This document shows, piece by piece, positions 1 to 5,315 of a stretch of DNA of 7,611 nucleotides. The DNA is taken from contig JBEKAL010000199.1 in NCBI GenBank assembly GCA_050015935.1, positions 1 to 7,611 on the forward strand, written 5' to 3'. The translations under genes were made by a program, and so were the position numbers. The notes beneath the pieces were generated by a model, which did not search any database, was not told the origin of the DNA, and saw only the letters and a list, made by a program, of their open reading frames with translations. Origin of the DNA: Roseiarcus sp050015935. Lineage in GTDB: Bacteria > Pseudomonadota > Alphaproteobacteria > Rhizobiales > Beijerinckiaceae. Position 1 is the stretch's first letter. The number at the start of each line of letters is the position of its first letter.

Positions 1-1806
1 GACGTCGAGCTGGTGTTCTTTCTCGCCAACGTCGAATGGATCAAGAAGCGCCTGCCGGTCGGCGAGACGCGCTGGGTGTCGGGCAAGCTCGAAATGTGGG
101 ACGGCCGTCTGCAGATGGTCCATCCCGATCGGGTGATGGACGCCGAGGAGCTGGCGCGCATGCCGGCGGTCGAGCCGGTCTACGGCCTCACCGAAGGGCT
201 CTATCCGCGCGTGGTCGCTAGGGCCGCGCAAGGCGCGCTGGCGCGGCTGCCGCGCCTGCCCGAATGGATCGACGACGGCGCCATGCGTCGTCTGAAGGCG
301 CCGAGCTTCGCGGACGCGCTCGCCGCCCTGCACGCCCCGAGCGCGCCCGGCGACATCGACCCCGCCGGTCCCGCCGCGACCCGGCTCGCCTACGACGAAT
401 TGCTCGCCAACCAGCTCGCGCTGCTGTTGGTGCGCGCGCGCATGCGCGGCGCCGCCGGGCGCGCCCACGTGAGCGCCCGGCGCTTGGCGGGAAAAATCGT
501 CGCCGCGCTGCCGTTCGAACTTACGGGGTCGCAGGCGCAGGCGTTGGCGGAAATTCGCGCCGATCTCGCTCAGCCCAAGCGCATGATCCGGCTGCTGCAG
601 GGCGACGTCGGCTCGGGCAAGACGATCGTCGCGCTGCTGGCGATGGCCGACGTCGTCGAGGCGGGGCGGCAGGCGGCGCTGATGGCGCCGACGGAAATTC
701 TCGCCCGCCAGCATTTCGACCGCATGCGCCCGTTCGCCGAAGCCGCGGGCTTACGCCTTGCGCTGATGACCGGCCGCGACAAGGCGCCGGAACGCCGCCA
801 GGGGCTCGCGGCGCTGGCGGCGGGCGAAATCGACATCGTCGTCGGCACCCACGCGCTGTTCCAGGAAAGCGTGGCGTTCCGCGATCTCGGCTTCGCGGTG
901 GTCGACGAGCAGCATCGCTTCGGCGTGCATCAGCGCCTCGCGTTCGCCGGCAAGGGCGAAGCGGTCGATCTCTTGGTGATGACCGCGACGCCGATTCCGC
1001 GCACGCTGGTGCTCGCCTATTTTGGCGACATGGACGTCTCGGCGTTGATGGAAAAGCCGCCCGGCCGTCTGCCGATCGACACGCGCGCGATTCCGTTGGA
1101 GCGAATCGACGAAGTCGTCGCCGGGGTCGGCCGCGCCATCGCCGCCGGCGCCCGCGCATTCTGGATTTGCCCGCTGGTCGAGGAGAGCGAGGCGCTCGAC
1201 GTCGCGGCGGCCGAAGAGCGCGCCGCGGCGCTGCGCGAAATCTTCGGCGACGCGGTCGGGCTGGTGCACGGCCGCATGAAGGGGCCGGAGAGGGACGCGG
1301 CGATGGAGCGCTTCCAGCGCGGCGAAACCAAAGCGCTGGTCGCCACCACCGTCGTCGAGGTCGGCGTCGACGTGCCGGAGGCGACGATCATGGTGATCGA
1401 GCACGCCGAGCGCTTCGGCTTGGCGCAATTGCACCAATTGCGCGGTCGCGTCGGGCGCGGCGCCGGCCGCTCGTCGTGCCTGATGCTGTACAAGGGACCG
1501 CTCGGCGAGGCCGCGCGCGCGCGCCTCGAGATCCTGCGCGAGACCGAAGACGGTTTCCGCATCGCCGAAGAGGACTTGCGGCTGCGCGGCGAAGGCGACG
1601 TGCTCGGCGCGCGGCAGGCCGGCGTTCCGGGCTTCCGCCTCGCCCGGCTCGAGGTCCATGGCGCGCTGCTGCGCCTCGCGCGCAATCAGGCGGAGGCGGC
1701 GCTGGCGAACGGCGATCGGCTGCGCGGCGAAGCGAACCGCGGCCTCAGACTGCTGCTTTACCTGTTCGAGCGCGACGAGGCGGCGCCGCTGATGGAGGCG
1801 GGGTGA
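1..1806 (+). CDS. recG: ATP-dependent DNA helicase RecG (5' partial)
   Basis: RecG is a superfamily 2 translocase that binds branched DNA and remodels stalled replication forks and Holliday junctions, using ATP. The reading frame is open from base 1, so the true start lies upstream; the GTG at 13 is internal. About 601 codons are visible against roughly 690-700 in the family, so about 100 residues of the N-terminal helical and wedge region are missing. The fragment opens inside the wedge (OB-fold) domain. Helicase motifs follow in order: Walker A GDVGSGKT (601-624), the motif II variant DEQH (904-915), MTATPIPRT (979-1005), HGRMKG near 1267-1284, and the motif VI region LRGRVGRG (about 1438-1461). 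The TRG segment containing RLRGEGDVLGARQAG (about 1576-1623) is typical of RecG and Mfd. The wedge domain and the DEQH box separate it from Mfd, which has a CarD-like domain and DEEQ. Identification is firm. Confidence 0.97.
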   Translation, partial: DVELVFFLANVEWIKKRLPVGETRWVSGKLEMWDGRLQMVHPDRVMDAEELARMPAVEPVYGLTEGLYPRVVARAAQGALARLPRLPEWIDDGAMRRLKAPSFADALAALHAPSAPGDIDPAGPAATRLAYDELLANQLALLLVRARMRGAAGRAHVSARRLAGKIVAALPFELTGSQAQALAEIRADLAQPKRMIRLLQGDVGSGKTIVALLAMADVVEAGRQAALMAPTEILARQHFDRMRPFAEAAGLRLALMTGRDKAPERRQGLAALAAGEIDIVVGTHALFQESVAFRDLGFAVVDEQHRFGVHQRLAFAGKGEAVDLLVMTATPIPRTLVLAYFGDMDVSALMEKPPGRLPIDTRAIPLERIDEVVAGVGRAIAAGARAFWICPLVEESEALDVAAAEERAAALREIFGDAVGLVHGRMKGPERDAAMERFQRGETKALVATTVVEVGVDVPEATIMVIEHAERFGLAQLHQLRGRVGRGAGRSSCLMLYKGPLGEAARARLEILRETEDGFRIAEEDLRLRGEGDVLGARQAGVPGFRLARLEVHGALLRLARNQAEAALANGDRLRGEANRGLRLLLYLFERDEAAPLMEAG

Positions 1807-1861
1807 GCGGCGGCGCGGGGTTGGACAAACGCGCGCCCAGGTTGTTTAACCCTTCCGCCGC
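1807..1861 (+). repeat. Imperfect inverted repeat after recG
   Basis: Two arms are complementary: GCGGCGG plus GGGTT (1807-1813 and 1818-1822) against AACCC plus CCGCCGC (1848-1852 and 1855-1861). The interior is about 25 nt. This could form a 7 + 5 bp interrupted stem directly after the recG stop. No run of T follows, so a classical intrinsic terminator is not supported. In a GC-rich genome a match like this can arise by chance. It overlaps the candidate promoter at 1822-1850. Confidence 0.3.
1822..1850 (+). promoter_or_regulatory. Candidate sigma70-type promoter for the TPR gene
   Basis: A -35-like TGGACA (1822-1827, five of six matches to TTGACA) is followed after 17 bases by a -10-like TTTAAC (1845-1850, four of six matches to TATAAT). 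Transcription would begin near 1857, leaving a leader of about 23 nt before the ATG at 1880. It sits in the recG to TPR gap, where a promoter is plausible, and in one of the few A/T-richer patches there. The assignment is by consensus only. Confidence 0.4.
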
Positions 1862-1879
1862 TCGGGAAGTTGGAGACCC

Positions 1880-2660
1880 ATGAGTTCCTGCTCCCGCCGC
1901 CGCGTCTCTCCACATCCGGAGCCGAATTTGCACACTGGGATCATCATCGCCATCCTCGACATCGCGTTGATCGTGCATGCCGCCAAGACCGGGCGCTTCA
2001 TGCCCTGGGGTTTCATCATCCTGTTCCTGCCGGGGATCGGCGCGCTCGCCTATGTTGTCGTCGAGCTGATTCCCGAATGGTTCGGCTCCTATGGGGCTCG
2101 GCGCGCGCGTCGGCAGTTCGCGGGCGCGATCAATCCGGCTGGCCGCTACCGGCAATTGCACGACGAACTCGAGATCGTCGACACCATCGCCAATCGTTCG
2201 GCGCTGGCGTGGGAATGCCTGACGCTCGGCAAATACGACGAGGCGCTGGCGCAACGCGATCCTGGCCAAGCCCCTCGGCGAGGAGCCCGGCTTCGCGCTC
2301 GGCAAGGCGCGCGCCGAATATGGCTTGGGCGACGCCGGAGCGGCGATTCGTACGCTCGAAGACCTCAAGGCGCGCTGGCCCGACTATCAGTCGGCCGAGG
2401 GCCATTTGCTCTATGCGACGGCGCTGGAAAAGGCCGGGCGCAACGACGAAGCGCTCGCCAATTACGCCGCCGTCGGCCAATATTTTCCCGGCGCCGAGCC
2501 GCGGGTGCGCCAGGCGGAATTGCTGCAAAGGCTCGGTCGCGACGGCGACGCGCGCGAACTCGCTCAAGACATCGTGCGCACGCTCACTCGGGCACCCGCC
2601 CATGTCCGGCGCAATCAGCGGCAGTGGCTGGCGAGCGCACAGAAGCTCGCGAGGTCGTAA
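1880..2660 (+). pseudogene. PLDc_N-like membrane anchor plus TPR-repeat protein, frameshifted
   Basis: Two open segments make one protein of about 260 residues. The first, in the frame of ATG 1880, has an N-terminal PLDc_N-like pair of membrane segments (residues about 20-35 and 43-61, with HAAKTGRF between them). It continues through LTLGKYDEALAQ to about 2254. The homologous sequence then resumes one frame over at 2256 (AILAKPLGEEPGFALG) and runs through TPR-like helices, such as LLYATALEKAGRNDEALANY, to TAA 2658-2660. One net extra base (or two or five missing) near 2252-2258 breaks the gene. Unshifted reading continues to 2713 as arginine-rich, unlikely sequence. GGAG at 1872-1875 supports ATG 1880. 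TTG 1928, with GGAG at 1918-1921 six bases ahead, is an alternative start that removes a polar 16-residue leader. TPR proteins of this type are presumed scaffolds at the inner membrane; the specific role is unknown. Sequencing error is a real alternative to a pseudogene. Confidence 0.75.
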
Positions 2661-2697
2661 TCGCCGTATCGCGAAGATCGGCGGCAAGGGGCGGACG

Positions 2698-3648
2698 ATG
2701 GGCATGTTGGTGAACGGCGAATGGCGCGTCGACGGCGAGTTCCCGAAAGACGCTTCGGGGCGCTTCGTGCGGCCCGACGCCGCGTTCCGCGATTGGGTGA
2801 CCGCGGACGGCTCGGCCGGGCCGACGGGCGAGGGCGGATTCGCGGCCGAGGCCGGCCGCTATCGCCTCTACGTCTCGCTCGCTTGTCCCTGGGCGCATCG
2901 CACGCTGATTTTTCGCAAGCTCAAAGGCCTCGAAGCGATGATCGGCCTGTCGGTCGTCAATTGGCGTATGGGCGAGGAGGGCTGGACGTTTGCGGAGGGG
3001 CGCGGCGTCATCCCCGATCCCGTGCGCGGCGCGCGCCGTCTCCACGAGCTCTATACGGCCTCGCGGCCTCGCTACACCGGCCGCGTCACCGTGCCCGTGC
3101 TGTTCGACAAGGCGCGCGGCCGGATCGTCAGCAACGAGTCGGCGGACATCATCCGCATGTTCAATTCAGCGTTCGATCGTATCGGCGCGGCGCCGGGCGA
3201 CTATTATCCCGCGGACCTGCGCACGGAGATCGACGCGCTCAACGCGCGCATTTACGCGACCGTCAACAACGGCGTCTATCGCTCCGGCTTCGCCGCCAGG
3301 CAGGCCGCCTACGAAGAGGCGGTCGTCGCGCTGTTCGAAACGCTCGACGCGCTGGAGGGGCGGCTCGCCGAGAGGCGCTTCCTCTGCGGCGATCGGCTCA
3401 CCGAGGCGGATTGGCGGTTGTTCCCGACGCTGGTGCGCTTCGATCCGGTCTATGTCGGCCTGTTCAAGTGCAACATCCGGCGCATCGCCGACTATCGCCA
3501 TCTCACTCGATACCTCGGCGAACTCCGCTCCTGGCCGGGCGTCGGCGAGACAATCGATCTTTTCCACATCAAGCACCACTATTACGAGAGCCTTCTGTTC
3601 ATCAATCCCACGGGAATCGTGCCTTTGGGGCCGGCCGAGCCCCAATGA
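2698..3648 (+). CDS. yqjG: Glutathionyl-hydroquinone reductase (YqjG/Xi-class GST)
   Basis: This enzyme reduces glutathionyl-hydroquinones to free hydroquinones using glutathione, in the cytoplasm, protecting against or recycling quinone adducts. The product is 316 residues, close to the family's usual 310-330. The nucleophile lies in LACPWAHR (Cys63, codon 2884-2886), the CPWAHR motif of this class. SNESADIIRMFN (from residue 145) is the glutathione-binding element after the cis-Pro region (TVPVLFD). The C-terminal helical domain has the family signatures DWRLFPTLVRFDPVYVG and FKCNIRRI, and the protein ends with HIKHHYY and NPTGIVPLGP. AAGGG at 2686-2690 lies seven bases before ATG 2698; a second ATG at 2704 is possible. 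It begins 37 bases after the TPR stop, so the two are probably co-transcribed. Family assignment is strong; the physiological substrate (lignin-type aromatic, ubiquinone derivative or other) cannot be read from sequence. Confidence 0.93.
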   Translation: MGMLVNGEWRVDGEFPKDASGRFVRPDAAFRDWVTADGSAGPTGEGGFAAEAGRYRLYVSLACPWAHRTLIFRKLKGLEAMIGLSVVNWRMGEEGWTFAEGRGVIPDPVRGARRLHELYTASRPRYTGRVTVPVLFDKARGRIVSNESADIIRMFNSAFDRIGAAPGDYYPADLRTEIDALNARIYATVNNGVYRSGFAARQAAYEEAVVALFETLDALEGRLAERRFLCGDRLTEADWRLFPTLVRFDPVYVGLFKCNIRRIADYRHLTRYLGELRSWPGVGETIDLFHIKHHYYESLLFINPTGIVPLGPAEPQ

Positions 3649-3751
3649 AGCCGGCCGCGAATTTGCCGTCGCGCTTGGCGCTTGCGAGATTTCGCTCGCC
3701 GCCGTTTCGCTTTACGTTGCGGAAGCGCGAAACGTTTGGCGGGCGAATCGA
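3649..3751 (+). other. Intergenic region with two hairpins
   Basis: This 103-base gap between the reductase and the peptidase holds two potential stems. The first pairs GCGAG (3684-3688) with CTCGC (3695-3699) around a six-base loop; flanking GGCG (3677-3680) and CGCC near 3699-3703 could extend it. The second is a perfect 8 bp pairing of CGTTTCGC (3703-3710) with GCGAAACG (3727-3734) around 16 bases. Only three T residues follow the second stem, so it is at best a weak terminator. No convincing promoter boxes are visible, and no strong Shine-Dalgarno precedes ATG 3752. Confidence 0.4.
3703..3734 (+). terminator. Possible hairpin terminator after the reductase gene
   Basis: A perfect 8 bp inverted repeat, CGTTTCGC and GCGAAACG, is separated by 16 bases and followed by TTT then GC-rich sequence. 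The position, 55 bases after the reductase stop and 18 before the peptidase start, suits a terminator or a leader structure. The short T run and large loop make it a weak candidate. Confidence 0.3.
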
Positions 3752-4495
3752 ATGAAATTGTCGAACTGGATGCGCGCGGCGCGATTGTCGGCCGCCGTGG
3801 CGCTGGGCGTCCTGGCGTGCGTTTCGGGCGCGCGCGCGGCGCCGCCGCCCAAGGTCGACGTCGTCGCCTTCGGCCTGTGGGGCGACCAAAGCGTTTTCGC
3901 CAGCGAAGCCGCGGGCGCAGCGCGCGCCGTGGCGCGTCGATACGGCCACGGCGGCAAGGTGGTGGTGCGCGCCAACACCGAGCGGCGCGCCGAGGCCACG
4001 GAAGAAAGTCTGCGCGCGACGCTCGCCTCGCTCGGCGCGGCGATGGACCCGGAGCGCGAAATCCTGTTCCTCATCCTCAGTTCGCACGGCGACCAACAGG
4101 GCGTCGGCGTCGCCACGCCAAGCGAAAAATCCTTCATCACGCCGATCGAATTGCGCGAAATGCTGCGCGAGAGCGGCGCGCGGTTCAGCGTCGTCGTCGT
4201 CTCCGCGTGCTATTCCGGAATATTCGCCGATGCGCTCGCCGAGCCCGACACGCTCGTCATCACCGCGGCGGACGCGGACCATGCCTCCTTCGGCTGCCGC
4301 GACGGCGCGAAATGGACGACGTTCGGCGAGGCGTTCTTCGGCGAAGCGCTGGCGCAGACCAAGACCCTGCCGGACGCGTTCGCCCTCGCGCGAAGCCGCA
4401 TCGCGACGCTCGAACGGATCGAGGGCTACGATCCCTCGAACCCGCAAATGGCGGGCGGCGCGCACGTGCTGGAACGCCTGCAGGGAGCGCAGTGA
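3752..4495 (+). CDS. Secreted C13-family (legumain/caspase-fold) cysteine peptidase
   Basis: The 247-residue product matches the bacterial branch of Peptidase_C13, the caspase-fold clan that includes legumain and GPI-transamidase. A start at ATG 3752 gives a basic N-terminus, a hydrophobic core (residues about 12-26) and an ARA|AP cleavage site near residue 29, so export to the periplasm is likely. VLAC at Cys23 is a weak alternative lipobox. The catalytic pair is visible: His112 in SSHGDQQG (codon 4085-4087) and Cys153 in VSACYSG (codon 4208-4210), each after a hydrophobic beta strand. TLVITAADADHASFGC and WTTFGEAFF are downstream blocks I associate with the bacterial family. Fused modules are absent, so it is a stand-alone peptidase domain. 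The open frame extends upstream into the reductase gene, but the signal peptide sets the start. ATG 3770 is a less likely alternative. No substrate or activation mechanism can be inferred. Confidence 0.88.
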   Translation: MKLSNWMRAARLSAAVALGVLACVSGARAAPPPKVDVVAFGLWGDQSVFASEAAGAARAVARRYGHGGKVVVRANTERRAEATEESLRATLASLGAAMDPEREILFLILSSHGDQQGVGVATPSEKSFITPIELREMLRESGARFSVVVVSACYSGIFADALAEPDTLVITAADADHASFGCRDGAKWTTFGEAFFGEALAQTKTLPDAFALARSRIATLERIEGYDPSNPQMAGGAHVLERLQGAQ

Positions 4496-4706
4496 GGCGC
4501 GGTCGACGCCGCCCGTTCGCGGTTGGGCCATTCATGAGCGAAACCCTGCGATCGCGACAATTCGAGGAAGTATTCGCAAGAAACGTCAAACAGTGTGAAG
4601 CCATTCTATCGGCCCTCGCGCGTCAAGCGCCCCGCCGCCGTCCCGCGATCTCCGCGCAAATGCGGGATCTGGCGGCGTCGGGCGTCGAGCCGGGAGCGGT
4701 GCGGCG
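4496..4706 (+). other. Intergenic region with a weak orphan ORF from 4534
   Basis: No confident gene lies between the peptidase stop and the small membrane protein. ATG 4534 opens a frame to 4881. Its first 55-60 residues read like a helical, charged protein (starting MSETLRSRQFEEVFARNV, later MRDLAASGVEPGAVRRW). The rest overlaps the better-supported gene at 4707 in another frame and becomes arginine/serine-rich, which is typical of a shadow frame. The first 25 codons use many A- or T-ending codons, unlike the neighbours, and no good Shine-Dalgarno precedes 4534. It may be a gene remnant whose end was lost, or non-coding sequence. The A/T-richer patch at about 4551-4610 holds no promoter I would defend. 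Confidence 0.3.
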
Positions 4707-4901
4707 ATGGTCGGACGGCCGGGAAAGAACTGGGGCCTCAGGGCGCTCCTTTGCGCGGCGGTCGTCGTTTGGCAAATCTACGACATGGCGAGCGCGCGCG
4801 TGGCCGCGTCGAACGAGGGCGACACTTGGCGCTATCTCGTCATCGGCGCCGCGCTGTTCGGGCTCGTCGCCTCGCTGGTGAAACTCAGCGCCGACTATTA
4901 G
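4707..4901 (+). CDS. Small hypothetical protein with two membrane segments
   Basis: This 64-residue product is predicted to be an inner-membrane hairpin. A short basic N-terminus (MVGRPGKNWG) leads into a first hydrophobic segment (residues about 11-27, ending WQIYDMAS). A polar loop of about 14 residues (VAASNEGDTWR) follows, then a second segment (about 43-60, LVIGAALFGLVASLVKL). GGGAG at 4692-4696 lies ten bases upstream of ATG 4707. Third codon positions are strongly G/C, as in the neighbouring genes, unlike the competing frames. I do not recognise a named family, although WQIYDMA followed by a short GLV.SLVKL tail resembles small uncharacterised proteins I associate with related bacteria. 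It stands 212 bases after the peptidase and just before the sdhE promoter, so it may be the last gene of the upstream group. No function is proposed. Confidence 0.7.
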   Translation: MVGRPGKNWGLRALLCAAVVVWQIYDMASARVAASNEGDTWRYLVIGAALFGLVASLVKLSADY

Positions 4902-4928
4902 CGTGTCATTGAGCGCCTGCCGCGAAGG

Positions 4929-4957
4929 CTGACAATCTCGTCCGCGCTCGCTATAAG
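4929..4957 (+). promoter_or_regulatory. sigma70-type promoter for sdhE-mfd
   Basis: CTGACA (4929-4934, five of six to the -35 consensus) and TATAAG (4952-4957, five of six to the -10 consensus) are separated by exactly 17 bases. The predicted start is near 4964, giving a leader of about 46 nt before the sdhE ATG at 5010. It is the best promoter match I found in the window. TGACA of the -35 box (4930-4934) has an inverted copy, TGTCA, at 4904-4908. Confidence 0.65.
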
Positions 4958-4970
4958 CCGCGCGACGTCT

Positions 4971-5004
4971 GGCGCGTGGCCTCGGCCGCGCCTCCCCCAG
5001 GGGA
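4971..5004 (+). promoter_or_regulatory. sdhE leader hairpins, one over the ribosome binding site
   Basis: GGCGCG (4971-4976) can pair with CGCGCC (4987-4992) around ten bases. Immediately after it, TCCC (4993-4996) can pair with GGGA (5001-5004) around a four-base loop. The second pairing would cover the Shine-Dalgarno AGGGGA (4999-5004), which lies five bases before ATG 5010. The short stem suggests only modest occlusion. The structure is seen by eye; no folding energy was calculated. Confidence 0.35.
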
Positions 5005-5009
5005 AACTC

Positions 5010-5315
5010 ATGTCTGGCACCGATCTTTCGAGCGCCGGGCTCGACGCGCGGCGGCGGCGCGCATTGTTTCGCGCCTGGCGGCGCGGCCTGCGCGAGATGG
5101 ACCTCGTCATGGGCCGGTTCGCGGACATGAATCTCCCCTTCATGGACGAAGCCGACTTCAGCGAATTCGAGCGTCTGCTCGATGTTCCCGATCCGCAGGT
5201 CCTCGCCTGGATCACCGGCGAGGAGCCGACGCCGCCGAGCTTCGACACGCCGTTGTTCGCGCGTCTGCGCGCCGCGCCGCGCGAAGCCTCGATCAGGGAA
5301 GCCGGCAAGAAGTGA
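5010..5315 (+). CDS. sdhE: FAD assembly factor SdhE (succinate dehydrogenase assembly factor 2 family)
   Basis: SdhE (Sdh5/SDHAF2 family, former DUF339) is a small cytoplasmic protein that promotes covalent attachment of FAD to the SdhA flavoprotein subunit of succinate dehydrogenase. The product has 101 residues, matching the alphaproteobacterial form. The hallmark RGxxE motif is present as RGLRE (residues 25-29), after LDARRRRALFRAWR and before MDLVMGRFAD. Later family features are FERLLDVPDPQVLAWITGEE (residues about 53-72), ahead of a variable, basic tail. The Shine-Dalgarno AGGGGA (4999-5004) lies five bases before the ATG. The stop overlaps the mfd start by four bases (GTGA, 5312-5315), so the two should be translated in a coupled way from the promoter at 4929-4957. 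The sdhE-mfd pairing is frequent in Alphaproteobacteria, from memory. Assignment is firm. Confidence 0.93.
   Translation: MSGTDLSSAGLDARRRRALFRAWRRGLREMDLVMGRFADMNLPFMDEADFSEFERLLDVPDPQVLAWITGEEPTPPSFDTPLFARLRAAPREASIREAGKK

Noticed and set aside
264..1883. A 539-codon frame on the + strand over recG
   Set aside because: It is arginine-rich low-complexity sequence overlapping intact helicase motifs in the recG frame, so it is a shadow.
2240..2275. Programmed +1 frameshift to join the two TPR halves
   Set aside because: I see no slippery run, rare-codon pause or stop codon at the shift site of the kind used in known programmed +1 events. A mutation or sequencing error is simpler.
3645..3755. 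A 36-codon ORF whose ATG overlaps the reductase stop (ATGA)
   Set aside because: The overlap suggests coupling, but the product is basic and featureless, spans the hairpin region and ends across the peptidase start. There is no support beyond the overlap.
3752..4901. A defence or programmed-death module built on the caspase-like peptidase
   Set aside because: The peptidase has a signal peptide and no fused sensor domain, and no toxin, nuclease, cyclase or reverse transcriptase lies nearby. The context does not support a defence system.
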